Below are positions 49,090 through 57,707 of a stretch of DNA of 64,000 nt, one piece after another. The translations under genes were made by a program, and so were the position numbers. Position 1 is the first letter of the stretch; each line of letters begins with the position of its first letter. The notes under the pieces are model-generated. The model ran no database searches, was not told the origin of the DNA, and worked only from the letters and a program-made list of their open reading frames with translations. The DNA is taken from assembly GCA_022709905.1 (NCBI GenBank), contig JAKLHY010000017.1, positions 45,537 through 109,536 of the forward strand, given 5' to 3'. The DNA comes from Verrucomicrobiota bacterium (lineage in GTDB: Bacteria > Verrucomicrobiota > Verrucomicrobiia > Limisphaerales > UBA1319).

Positions 49090-50124
49090 ATGAAACCTCC
49101 TATGCGGCGAATTCTTGGCTTGAGTCTGCTTCTCCTGAGCGGAACCGTTGCGCTGTCGGCCGATGCCGGGGCCAGCCCCGGAGCCACCCGCAGTCTGTCC
49201 CTGACCAACTTGTTCGCGGATAAAATCGTCGCTCGAGGCGCGGGAGTCGAAGTCAAGCAGAGCCAGGTCGACGACGCCTTTACCGCATACAAGGCCAGTC
49301 TGGCCGCCCGCCGTCAAACCGTCCCCGAAAGCCAACGATCCAGTGTCTTGTCGAATCTGGTGGACCGCCTCATCGTGGAGCAGTTACTCACCAACCAAGC
49401 CACCGACGCTGAAAAAAAGGAGGCCAAAGAACGTGCCGAACGGCTGTTCGGCCAGTATCGCCCGGACATGATGTCCGACGAGGACTTCGACCGGCAGCTG
49501 TCTGCCATGGGACTCACAGCGGAGGAACTCCGGACCATGCTGATTAAACGGGCCACCTGCGAGACGGTGGTGGAACGCGAACTGGGCAAGCAAGTGGAGG
49601 TAACCTCCGATGAGGCCCGCAAGTATTACGACCAGAATCCCCAGCGATTTGAAGAACCCGAGCAGGTCAAGGTGAGCCATGTCCTCATCAGCACGTGGGA
49701 TGACAGCACCCGCCGGGAAATGAGCGAGGCACAAAAGAAAACTCGGAAAGCCTTGGCCGAACAGGTGCTTGAAAAGGCGAAATCAGGCCAGGACTTCGCC
49801 GCTCTCGTCAAAGAGTTCTCCGATGATCGCCGATCCAAGGAAAGAAATGGTGAATACACCTTTCCCCGTCGCCGCCTGCCCCCCGAATTCGAGGCCGCCG
49901 CTTTTTCCATGAAGCCCGGCCAAATCAGCGACCTTGTCACCACGCGCTTCGGATATCACATCATTAAGTTTCTCCAAAACATTCCCGCGCGAAAGACTCC
50001 CTTCGAAGAGGTGGAAAAACGGCTGCTCGAGGAACTGCGGTATCGCGAAATCCAGAAGCTGCTGCCCGATTATCTGCAACGGCTGAAACAAGAGGCCAAA
50101 ATCGAATGGCTCACCGAGCCCTGA
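49090..50124 (+). CDS. SurA-like periplasmic peptidyl-prolyl isomerase
   Basis: Folding helper of the parvulin type, acting in the periplasm. The start ATG 49090 gives 344 residues with a signal peptide (MKPPMRRILGLSLLLLSGTVALSADA, about 1-24). A SurA N-terminal helical domain (about 45-185) is followed by a PpiC parvulin domain (about 190-290: KVSHVLIST, FAALVKEFSDDRRSKERNGEYTF, PGQISDLVTTRFGYHIIKF) and a C-terminal helix. An alternative start 11 codons upstream (49057) gives a weaker signal peptide. 37 nt after serA. Confidence 0.88.
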   Translation: MKPPMRRILGLSLLLLSGTVALSADAGASPGATRSLSLTNLFADKIVARGAGVEVKQSQVDDAFTAYKASLAARRQTVPESQRSSVLSNLVDRLIVEQLLTNQATDAEKKEAKERAERLFGQYRPDMMSDEDFDRQLSAMGLTAEELRTMLIKRATCETVVERELGKQVEVTSDEARKYYDQNPQRFEEPEQVKVSHVLISTWDDSTRREMSEAQKKTRKALAEQVLEKAKSGQDFAALVKEFSDDRRSKERNGEYTFPRRRLPPEFEAAAFSMKPGQISDLVTTRFGYHIIKFLQNIPARKTPFEEVEKRLLEELRYREIQKLLPDYLQRLKQEAKIEWLTEP

Positions 50125-50135
50125 TCCTGCTGGCT

Positions 50136-50726
50136 TCAGCCCAGCACACTCGCCAGAATGTGCCGCAACTGGGTTTCCAGCAAATCCTCGCGGCCTTCAG
50201 TCCAAATCACATAATCCGATTCCCGCATTTTTTGTTCAACAGGCCACTGGGCCTGACGTCGTCCCTCAATCTCCTCGAGGCTCCATCCCCTGGCCAACAG
50301 GCGCCGCCGCTGGGTGACATCGGTGCACGCCACGCAGACGACCCGGTCAAAACATCCCCCCGCACCCGTTTCATAAAGCAAGGGAATTACCACGGCAGCC
50401 AGTTTCCATCCCAACTGCTCTCCCTGCTTCACCCACGCCATCCAGCGTTCCCGGATGCGCGGATGTAAGATGGTTTCCAGACGCCGTCGCGCCTCCGGTT
50501 CCCCGAAAACCATCCGGGCCATGGCGGCTCGATCCAATCCGCCGTCCTCTCCAAATACTTCCGGGCCAAAGGCGGTGCGGATCTCGGCCAGCGCAGGTTC
50601 TCCCGGAGAGACGACATTGCGGGCAATCTGATCGGTATCCACCACGGGAATCCCCATACGGCCTAAAACCGCCGCCACCGTCGATTTCCCCATCCCCATG
50701 CCACCGGTGATGCCCAAAATCCTCAT
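50136..50726 (-). CDS. coaE: dephospho-CoA kinase
   Basis: Last step of coenzyme A synthesis. Start at ATG 50726 (196 residues, MRILGITGGMGMGKST); in-frame TTG and ATG codons just upstream (50738, 50732) are alternatives. The P-loop GGMGMGKST (7-15), the VVDTDQIAR Asp and the lid region HPRIRERW fit. Convergent with the isomerase gene, 11 nt away. 21 nt after the CbiX gene. Confidence 0.93.
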   Translation of the reverse strand: MRILGITGGMGMGKSTVAAVLGRMGIPVVDTDQIARNVVSPGEPALAEIRTAFGPEVFGEDGGLDRAAMARMVFGEPEARRRLETILHPRIRERWMAWVKQGEQLGWKLAAVVIPLLYETGAGGCFDRVVCVACTDVTQRRRLLARGWSLEEIEGRRQAQWPVEQKMRESDYVIWTEGREDLLETQLRHILASVLG

Positions 50727-50747
50727 CGCCATAATCAATGCGAACCA

Positions 50748-51626
50748 TTATGCCGATGGCGACCGTCCTGAAAAGAACGAATCCCCCGGGCCTTGGCATG
50801 CTTGCATCGCCTCGCGAACCCGATCCAGAACCACTGCGGTCAAGGCGGCCTCTCCGCCCAACCCCGATGCGCACCAAATCCAACGTACCGATCTCCCCGA
50901 CGGCTTCCGCCAGCCCGATTCCGCTCCATCATCTTGCAGAAACACAGCGCCGCCACATGCCTTCAGCGCCGCCGGTATATCCCGCCGGACATGAACTCCG
51001 CCACTGAGAAAAAAAGGCACCACGGCGATATACGGCGTCCGAGCCGCCCCGACAACCTCGGATACGAACGGGCGTTCCTCCAAAAACGCGGTCCGCACTG
51101 AGGCAAAGAGCTGCCTCCGCTCCATCCGCAGCGCCTGGTCCTCCGCTGCCCGGCGTGAAAGCGAATCCCGCGGCGCCCCATGCGCCACCAAGACCACACT
51201 CACCCGGTCGGGCCAGGGATCGACGGGGGCGGGACACTGGTGAAGCATCCCCTCCACCCCCCGTATCACGACCTCAACCATGCGAGGATGCGTGCCCACA
51301 GGCGCAGTGTAATGAAGCCATCCCGCACCCCGGGATTTCGCCATGGGCAATACCGGCGCGGGTTCGTTCCATCCCAGCAGACGTGGAATCACCCGACGCG
51401 CAAAATCGCCCTCGCTCATGCAGAATGGCACCACGCAGACACGAGGCCCCGGAACGCCCCGAACCACCGCGCCCAGCTCCGGGGATTGCCGGTAATAGCC
51501 GTCTTCGACCGAACTAAATAATTTATGTTGACGCAAAGCTGCCACATGCTTTTTAACTATTAACCATCCCTCCGGATTGCTTGTCGAACCATGCGCGGCC
51601 AGGACAAGGGCCGTTGAGCGGAACAT
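50748..51626 (-). CDS. CbiX-type sirohydrochlorin chelatase, two domains
   Basis: Metal chelatase of the CbiX/SirB family, inserting Co or Fe into sirohydrochlorin. I use the ATG 51626 (292 residues); a GTG nine bases before is possible. Two CbiX repeats are seen: the first begins LVLAAHGSTSN with VVPFCMSEGDF, the second VVLVAHGAPRDS with VVPFFLSGGVHVRRDIP. The His residues in AHGS, AHGA and GGVHV are candidate metal ligands. No other cobalamin or siroheme gene is near. Next gene is coaE. Confidence 0.8.
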   Translation of the reverse strand: MFRSTALVLAAHGSTSNPEGWLIVKKHVAALRQHKLFSSVEDGYYRQSPELGAVVRGVPGPRVCVVPFCMSEGDFARRVIPRLLGWNEPAPVLPMAKSRGAGWLHYTAPVGTHPRMVEVVIRGVEGMLHQCPAPVDPWPDRVSVVLVAHGAPRDSLSRRAAEDQALRMERRQLFASVRTAFLEERPFVSEVVGAARTPYIAVVPFFLSGGVHVRRDIPAALKACGGAVFLQDDGAESGWRKPSGRSVRWIWCASGLGGEAALTAVVLDRVREAMQACQGPGDSFFSGRSPSA

Positions 51627-51908
51627 TGTATCCACAGCCCAGAATTAGCCCAAGGGCGCGCGACGCGCAAATGCCAATTCCACCAGGCCGCCCTGTCGTC
51701 ATATCCCAAAGGCTGCCATTCGGAAGGCGTTCGGGGGCGGATCCAGCTGCTTTTGGCATTTTAATGCAACAAATTCCTTGTCCTTTTTTCATCGAACAGT
51801 TATGCTTCGCAACCAAACCCCGGTCCGCGTCAGGTCATGCTTTAAAGCGGCCCGTTGGTTGGTTGGATTTGGGCGGCGGGGTTTTGAGTTGTAGCGGTTA
51901 GACGTACT

Positions 51909-53174
51909 ATGAACACCGTCACAAAACTTAAAGTGGCCAACAAGAACATCCGTCCCCTCGTTGAAAACGCCCTCAATGAGAGCGGCGGCCTCCTGCGCCT
52001 CGCTCCGTGCTGGGTGCCCCGTTCCTTTCTTCATCCCGGGCGCCGTCTGAAGCTGCATCCGGACGATCTCTATGCCTTCGGCCTGAATCGAGGGGGCATC
52101 GACGAACGTTGGTTCGCCTCCACCACACCGGCCGCCAATGAAAACCGCACCCCGGACGAGGGTCTGAGTTACGTGGTGGCGGGAGAACAACGATTCACGC
52201 TGGCAGACGCGATCGCTGATTGCGGTCCCGAAATCATCGGCCGCAAAATGTGGACCAAATACGGCCGGTGGCCGGTCTACTCGAAATTCTTCGACAACAT
52301 GGGGCCCATCCCCCATCACATGCATCAGTCGTTCAAGCACGCCAAAATGGTCCGGCAGGAGGGGAAACCGGAATCCTATTATTTTCCGCCTCAACACAAC
52401 AACGTGGGCAACAACTTTCCCTATACCTTCTTCGGACTGGAACCTGGCACGACCAAGGCGCAATTGCGCAAATGCCTTGAGGATTGGAATGTCGGTGACA
52501 ATGGCATTTTGGATCTGTCCCGCGCCTACCGTTTGAAGGCGGGTTCGGGATGGCTTGTGGGCCCGGGCATCCTCCATGCGCCCGGTTCGCTCTGCACCTA
52601 TGAACCCCAATGGGGCTCGGATGTCTTCGGCATGTATCAAAATCTCGTTGAAGGCCGGGAGGTCCCCTGGTCTCTGCTTGTCAAAGACATGCCCCCCGAA
52701 AAACATCACGACCTGGATTTCATCGTCAGCGAACTCGATTGGGAGGCGAATGTGGATCCGACATTCAAGGAAAACCACTATTTGCAGCCGGTCCCCGTCG
52801 CGGACACACGGTCGGAGGGTTATGTGGATCGATGGATTGTGTACGGGCGCATCAATAATCGTCAGTATTTTACCGCCAAGGAGTTGACCGTCGATCCGGG
52901 AGCCAAGTGCACCGTGAGGGATAACGGCGCCTACGGTCTGATTACCGTGCAGGGCAAAGGCCGGATGAACCGGCTGAATCTGGATTGTCCCAAACTCATC
53001 CGGTTCCATGAACTCACCGAAGATGAGGTGTTCTGCACCGAACAGGCGGCCCGGTCGGGCGTTGTCTTCGAAAACACTTCGTCCGTCGAACCCTTGGTGA
53101 TGCTGCGTTACTTCGGGCCCGATGTGAATCCGGAGGCCCCCAGCCTGGGAGCCTGGAGAAACAATCGGTTTTAA
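51909..53174 (+). CDS. cupin-type sugar isomerase-like protein, copy A
   Basis: A 421-residue cupin-fold protein related at a distance to class I mannose-6-phosphate isomerases. Probable metal ligands are in GPIPHHMHQS (His at about 135, 136, 138) with the second half GILHAPGSLCTYEPQWGSDV (His near 221). QEGKPESYYF and HNNVGNNFPYTFFGLEPGTTK are conserved between the two copies. Nearly four in five residues are identical to copy B at 55190-56455. It lies 33 nt before the TIM-barrel gene. A sugar isomerase or epimerase role is inferred from fold and context; I do not recognise a characterised homologue. Confidence 0.78.
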   Translation: MNTVTKLKVANKNIRPLVENALNESGGLLRLAPCWVPRSFLHPGRRLKLHPDDLYAFGLNRGGIDERWFASTTPAANENRTPDEGLSYVVAGEQRFTLADAIADCGPEIIGRKMWTKYGRWPVYSKFFDNMGPIPHHMHQSFKHAKMVRQEGKPESYYFPPQHNNVGNNFPYTFFGLEPGTTKAQLRKCLEDWNVGDNGILDLSRAYRLKAGSGWLVGPGILHAPGSLCTYEPQWGSDVFGMYQNLVEGREVPWSLLVKDMPPEKHHDLDFIVSELDWEANVDPTFKENHYLQPVPVADTRSEGYVDRWIVYGRINNRQYFTAKELTVDPGAKCTVRDNGAYGLITVQGKGRMNRLNLDCPKLIRFHELTEDEVFCTEQAARSGVVFENTSSVEPLVMLRYFGPDVNPEAPSLGAWRNNRF

Positions 53175-53207
53175 TTGGATCACGTTCCAGATACCGCCCT
53201 TTGCTTT

Positions 53208-54482
53208 ATGAAGCCCTCACATAACGATTATCCCAAACTACACAATGCCATGTGGCCCGGATTGGTCGGCAAGGGCAGTCCGGGCGCCGAACCGTGCCTG
53301 GACCTGGACACGATGCTCAATCTCACGGCTGCCGCTGAGGTCAACGGCCAAAAGTTTGATGGCATTGACATCTTTCTGTACGATCCCCATATCAGCATCG
53401 ACATCAGCGAAGATGACCTGAGGGAACTGGGCGACAAGGTGGCGGCCAAGGGATTCGTCGTGGGGTCGGTCGTGGCTCCGATCTGGGGCGCCACAGGGGG
53501 AGGCTCGGCCATGGGCGGTCCTGAGGAACGTAAGAAATTTGTCACCCAGGTTCGAAAGGCCTGCCGGATCGCTGCCCGTTTGCGCGAATTGGGACTTCGA
53601 CCTTATGGCATCGTCCGAATCGACACGGCATGCGGCGTCCAGGAGTGGGCGGCGGATCCCACCGGCAACACCCGGCGAATCGCCCAAACCTTCCGCGAGG
53701 CCTGCGACGTCGCAGAAGATTTTGGAGAACGCCTGGCGACTGAGGGGGAAATCTGCTGGGGCGGCTTGCACAGCTGGAAACGCGCCGCACAGCTGCTGGA
53801 AATGGTGGATCGCCCCCGGATCCTCGGTTTTCAGGCTGACATGGCCCATACGTTGCTATATACGCTTGGATACAACGCCCCGGAAGATGCGATTCTGCCC
53901 GCCAACTGGGACGGGAAGGATCCGGCTCAATTGGATGAGGCGCTCCGCACGCTGACTGCGGCGTTGCGCCCTTGGACCATTGATTTTCACGTTGCGCAAA
54001 ATGATGCCACAGTCAAAGGATCCGGCTCACACGACAAAACCGGCCGCCATTGCCTGGCGTCTGATCCCCATGGCAAACTGGATATCCCGCGCCATGCCGG
54101 CTTCTGGCTGCGTGACGAACAAAACAATCTGACCCGGGCCTTCTCGCACGTTTGTTGGGATGGCTGCATGTTTCCCAACGCGATCATGAAAAACCGCAAG
54201 ACCTGGAGAGACATTCTCTCCGCCATGATCGCCGTCCGCGAAGCCCACGGTTGGAAGGATCCCGGATCCAATGGAGGCTCGCCTGTCCGTGCCAGGACAC
54301 CGATTGCCTCCAGAATCGAAGTCCGGGAGACCAAACACAAAAAACCGGCTGCAAAAGCCAAACAACCCCTAAAAAAGAGGAGCACTCATATGGCAAAAGC
54401 AACTAAGAAGGCGGCCCCCAAGAAAGCCGTGAAGAAAGCAGCACCCAAGGCCGCGAAAAAAGCCGCCGCAAAGAAGAAATAG
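53208..54482 (+). CDS. TIM-barrel sugar isomerase-like protein with histone H1-like tail
   Basis: A protein of the xylose isomerase-like (AP endonuclease 2) TIM-barrel superfamily. The ATG 53208 gives 424 residues ([18 protein letters not shown]); the open frame before it starts with a TTG right after the cupin stop. Barrel landmarks are [31 protein letters not shown] (Glu/His), [12 protein letters not shown] (Asp/His) and [19 protein letters not shown] (His/Asp), plausible metal ligands. The body ends near residue 370. The last 50 or so residues are a Lys/Ala/Pro tail of histone H1 type. The last 30 codons also have their own ATG and ribosome binding site (see 54390-54482). Confidence 0.75.
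   Translation: MKPSHNDYPKLHNAMWPGLVGKGSPGAEPCLDLDTMLNLTAAAEVNGQKFDGIDIFLYDPHISIDISEDDLRELGDKVAAKGFVVGSVVAPIWGATGGGSAMGGPEERKKFVTQVRKACRIAARLRELGLRPYGIVRIDTACGVQEWAADPTGNTRRIAQTFREACDVAEDFGERLATEGEICWGGLHSWKRAAQLLEMVDRPRILGFQADMAHTLLYTLGYNAPEDAILPANWDGKDPAQLDEALRTLTAALRPWTIDFHVAQNDATVKGSGSHDKTGRHCLASDPHGKLDIPRHAGFWLRDEQNNLTRAFSHVCWDGCMFPNAIMKNRKTWRDILSAMIAVREAHGWKDPGSNGGSPVRARTPIASRIEVRETKHKKPAAKAKQPLKKRSTHMAKATKKAAPKKAVKKAAPKAAKKAAAKKK
54390..54482 (+). CDS. possible nested small histone H1-like protein
   Basis: The 3' end of the TIM-barrel gene contains an in-frame ATG at 54390 with AGAGGAG at 54376-54382, 7 nt before it. This is one of the best ribosome binding sites in the region. It would yield 30 residues: 13 Lys, 12 Ala, 2 Pro, 1 Thr, 1 Val and the Met, in the [11 protein letters not shown] pattern typical of bacterial H1-like DNA-binding peptides. 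It may be made separately, as part of the fusion, or both. The AT-GC makeup and repeat nature are seen; the DNA-binding role is inferred from composition. Confidence 0.5.
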   Translation: MAKATKKAAPKKAVKKAAPKAAKKAAAKKK

Positions 54483-54494
54483 GGGCTTCCCTTC

Positions 54495-54885
54495 ATCAAA
54501 ACCCTGAATGTTGGGCTCATCGGTTATGGGCTCAGGAATGGAGTTCACACGAACGCCCTCCGAGATGTCGCCAGCCCCAATGGCCGGAGGTCTGGCCAAA
54601 TAATCCGCCGAGAAAAATTGCTGTCCCTTGATGGACCGCTGGGAGAGTGGCGGGTCAAATCGCGAGGAAGGTCGATGTTCCCAACATGGTTTGGCGCAAC
54701 TATCGGCGGTTTTCGCCGTGATGTTGCCCAAGGAACTGATTGAGAGTGGCCGCCTGGAGTGTGTCTTTCGTTCTTGCGCCAAACTCCTATTGGACTGGGC
54801 GATATCGAGAGATTAACCTCGAGGCGGCCAGGGTTTTTTGTGTCCTGATGTCAAGGGATCGGGTAATGGGATCACGAGTGACCAA
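54495..54885 (+). pseudogene. decayed Gfo/Idh/MocA oxidoreductase
   Basis: The 707-nt gap between the TIM-barrel gene and cupin copy B holds a remnant of the oxidoreductase at 56556. At 54495 the frame reads I-K-T-L-N-V-G-L-I-G-Y-G, matching [12 protein letters not shown] of the intact gene with the start codon changed from ATG to ATC, through THTNA/HSNA-like residues to about 54585. Roughly residues 34-100 of the intact protein are then missing. From about 54600 similarity resumes in shifted frames: VPNMVWRNYRR (intact [11 protein letters not shown]), then after a frameshift in a T run LPKELIESGRLECVF (intact [15 protein letters not shown]), AKLLLDWAISRD (intact [12 protein letters not shown]), a stop, then PRGGQGF and VKGSG. 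The rest, to 55189, shows nothing coding. Confidence 0.8.
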
Positions 54886-55142
54886 GGGCCATAGAAGGAG
54901 TCTGAGGACACCATTCGGCTAGGGGGCGCTTGGTCATTGATAGGACAGTTGAGGCTTAGCCCATCTTCGCAAGGTGGAAAGTTGCAGCGCTTTTTGACCT
55001 CCCCTCTTTTTTGTTCACTACTTTTGCCTCAGTGAAAAAGGCAGAAAAAAATCCGGTTGTGACAACAATTTTTTTGCGTTTTTGAATTCTGAGGATTAAA
55101 TAGTTTCGAACTCAAATGGCCAGTCATCCCATGGGGGATAAG

Positions 55143-55156
55143 ACAGACGAGTCTGT
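55143..55156 (+). promoter_or_regulatory. 14-bp palindrome upstream of cupin copy B
   Basis: ACAGAC-GA-GTCTGT is a perfect 6+6 dyad with a 2-bp centre, 34 nt ahead of the cupin B ATG. It has the size of a repressor operator but the same motif is not seen upstream of copy A. No regulator gene is adjacent. Confidence 0.3.
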
Positions 55157-55189
55157 TGGTCGATAAGTCCACAAACAATACTCACAAAG

Positions 55190-56455
55190 ATGAATACAGT
55201 AACATCACTTAAGACGATTACGGAAAATTGCCGCGGCTTGATCGAAACGGCGCTTGAGGATGGTGGCGGTCTGTTGCGTCTAGCCCCTAACTGGGTGCCT
55301 CGCTCCTTTCTCCATCCCGGCCGGCGACTTAAGCTCGCCCCGCAAGATCTGTATGCTTTCGGCCTCAACAGGGGTGGCATCGACGAACGCTGGTTTGCCT
55401 CCACCACGCCAGCGGCCAATGAAAACCGCACCCCGGATGAAGGACTGAGTTATGTGGTGGCGGGGGAATCCCGGGTGACCCTAGCCGCGGCCATATCCGA
55501 GTTGGGGGCGGGGATCGTCGGCAAGAAACTATGGAATAAATACAAACGGTGGCCGGTTTATTCCAAATTCTTCGACAACATGGGACCGATCCCACATCAC
55601 ATGCATCAATCCCATAAGCATGCGCAGCTGGTTGGGCAGGAAGGCAAACCTGAATCCTACTATTTCCCGCCGCAACACAACAATGTGGGCAATAACTTCC
55701 CCTATACCTTCTTCGGTCTGGAACCAGGCACTACCAAGGCTCAGTTGCGTCAATGCCTTGCCAACTGGAACAAGGGTGACAACGGCATTCTGGATTTGTC
55801 TAAAGCCTATCGTTTGAAACCGGGCAGTGGCTGGTTGGTGGGACCTGGCATCTTGCACGCACCCGGTTCTCTCTGCACCTATGAGCCGCAATGGGGATCG
55901 GATGTCTTCGGCATGTACCAAAACCTTGTCGAAGGCCGGGAAGTCCCATGGTCATTGCTGGTCAAAGACATGCCGAAAGAAAAGCACCAGAACCTCGACT
56001 TCATCATCAGCGAACTGGACTGGGACGCGAATGTAGACCCCAATTTCAAGGAAAACCACTATTTGGAGCCCACACCGGTGGCTGACACCCGCAAAGAAGG
56101 CTTTGTCGATCGCTGGATTGTCTATGGGAAGATCAACGGAAAACAGTACTTCACCGCAAAGGAACTCACGCTCGACCCGGGGGCCAAGTGCACGATCAAG
56201 GATAACGGCGCGTATGGACTGATCACGGTTCAGGGCAAGGGTAAAATGAACAAGCTCGCTTTGGACTGCCCGAAAATGATCCGATTCCATGAGTTAACCG
56301 AAGACGAAGTCTTTTGCACGGAGGAGACCGCCAAAGCCGGAGTAACCTTTGAGAACACCTCCACCGTTGAACCGTTGGTCACCTTGCGATATTTCGGGCC
56401 GGACGTGAATCCCGAGGCCCCCGAACTCGGGGCCTACAAGCACAACAATTTCTAG
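55190..56455 (+). CDS. cupin-type sugar isomerase-like protein, copy B
   Basis: 421 residues, the same length as copy A and identical at most positions, including GPIPHHMHQS, QEGKPESYYFPPQHN and GILHAPGSLCTYEPQ. Differences cluster in surface-like stretches (first 40 residues, about 90-120, C-terminal tail), as expected for a duplication under continued selection. The Gfo/Idh/MocA oxidoreductase follows 100 nt later. The TIM-barrel gene of copy A's neighbourhood has no counterpart here. Confidence 0.78.
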   Translation: MNTVTSLKTITENCRGLIETALEDGGGLLRLAPNWVPRSFLHPGRRLKLAPQDLYAFGLNRGGIDERWFASTTPAANENRTPDEGLSYVVAGESRVTLAAAISELGAGIVGKKLWNKYKRWPVYSKFFDNMGPIPHHMHQSHKHAQLVGQEGKPESYYFPPQHNNVGNNFPYTFFGLEPGTTKAQLRQCLANWNKGDNGILDLSKAYRLKPGSGWLVGPGILHAPGSLCTYEPQWGSDVFGMYQNLVEGREVPWSLLVKDMPKEKHQNLDFIISELDWDANVDPNFKENHYLEPTPVADTRKEGFVDRWIVYGKINGKQYFTAKELTLDPGAKCTIKDNGAYGLITVQGKGKMNKLALDCPKMIRFHELTEDEVFCTEETAKAGVTFENTSTVEPLVTLRYFGPDVNPEAPELGAYKHNNF

Positions 56456-56555
56456 TTCCACGCTCGACGGGCCGTGGATTGTCAAACAAGCCGCGGCTTC
56501 ATTACGTGGGGAAACGAACGCTGTGTAAATTAATATCGGTATCCAAAACTCAACA

Positions 56556-57707
56556 ATGAAGACTATTAATGTCGGACTTATCGGATGCGGCTTCATGGGC
56601 CGCACCCACTCCAACGCGCATCGCCGCTTGGGCAATTTCTTCAAGCTCGAACATCAAACCGTGCTGAAGGCGATTTGCGATTTCAATGAAGAAAAGGCCA
56701 AAGCCTTTGCCCTGACCTGGGGATTTGAATCGGTGGAAACCGATTGGCGCAAATTGATCGCAAGGGAAGACATCGATTTGATCGAAATCGCCGCGCCCAA
56801 CAACCTCCATGCCGAGATCGCCGTCGCAGCTGCCAAAGCGGGCAAAATGATCATCTGCGAAAAACCTCTGGCCATGGACGGAAAGCAAGGCTTGGCCATG
56901 GTGAAAGCGGTGGAAAAGGCCGGCGTTCCCAACTTGGTTTCCTACAACTACCGGCGCATCCCCGCAGTGACTCTGGCCAAAAACCTGATCGATGAGGGAC
57001 GCCTGGGGCGCATTTTTCATTACCGCGCCAAATTCCTTCAAGATTGGACCATCTCCAAGGACCTGCCGCAGGGCGGCGACGCCTTGTGGCGGCTGGATGC
57101 CAAAGTCGCAGGCAGTGGTGTCACCGGCGATCTGCTGGCGCACTGCATCGACACTGCCTTGTGGTTGAACGGAGATATGGATCGCGTCAACGCCATGACC
57201 GAAACCTTCATCAAGGAACGGAAACATAATCTCACCGGCAAGATTGAGAAGGTTGGGATTGACGATGCCTGCGCGTTCCTGGCCCGGTTTGCCAATGGTT
57301 CGCTCGCCACTTTTGAATCCACGCGCTACGCCAGAGGTCATAAGGCGCTTTATACGTTCGAGATCAACGGTGAGCACGCCTCGATCGCATGGGATCTTCA
57401 TGACCTGCATCGGCTGCAGTATTTCGACCACCGGGATCCAGGGATCCTCCGAGGTTGGCGCTCAATTCATGTCACCGACGGCGATCATCCCTACATGGGC
57501 AAATGGTGGGTGCCGGGTCTCCAAGTCGGCTACGAGCATTCCTTTGTGCACCAATTGGCCGATTTCCTGGAGGGCTTGGCGAACAACAAAACCACAGGCC
57601 CCACGTTCCGCGACGCCCTCGCCACCCAATACGTCTGCGACGCCGTGCTGAAATCGGCCCGCACCGGCCGTTGGGAAAAAGTCAGCAAGATTCGCCAGTC
57701 TTCTTAA
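56556..57707 (+). CDS. Gfo/Idh/MocA family sugar oxidoreductase
   Basis: NAD(P)-dependent dehydrogenase for sugars or inositols. The 383 residues show the N-terminal Rossmann fold ([18 protein letters not shown], about 3-20), the EKP motif (E102-K103-P104, the lysine being catalytic in the family), and the C-terminal alpha/beta domain with [37 protein letters not shown] (Asp/His catalytic pair near 206-210). With the cupins and TIM-barrel gene it makes up a likely three-step sugar interconversion pathway. Its last 4 nt overlap the convergent Ppx/GppA gene. Confidence 0.9.
   Translation: MKTINVGLIGCGFMGRTHSNAHRRLGNFFKLEHQTVLKAICDFNEEKAKAFALTWGFESVETDWRKLIAREDIDLIEIAAPNNLHAEIAVAAAKAGKMIICEKPLAMDGKQGLAMVKAVEKAGVPNLVSYNYRRIPAVTLAKNLIDEGRLGRIFHYRAKFLQDWTISKDLPQGGDALWRLDAKVAGSGVTGDLLAHCIDTALWLNGDMDRVNAMTETFIKERKHNLTGKIEKVGIDDACAFLARFANGSLATFESTRYARGHKALYTFEINGEHASIAWDLHDLHRLQYFDHRDPGILRGWRSIHVTDGDHPYMGKWWVPGLQVGYEHSFVHQLADFLEGLANNKTTGPTFRDALATQYVCDAVLKSARTGRWEKVSKIRQSS

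Noticed and set aside
47988..49292. 434-residue open frame on the minus strand
   Set aside because: Antisense to serA and to the start of the isomerase gene; no motif.
51553..51816. 87-residue minus-strand frame before the CbiX gene
   Set aside because: Overlaps the CbiX start, has no good ribosome binding site and no known motif. The 273-nt gap to cupin A otherwise shows nothing I can support.
51789..53183. 464-residue open frame on the minus strand
   Set aside because: Antisense to cupin copy A; a similar shadow appears opposite copy B because the copies are nearly identical.
54628..54816. 62-residue plus-strand frame as a separate small gene
   Set aside because: Its C-terminal half matches residues of the intact oxidoreductase, so it is part of the pseudogene.
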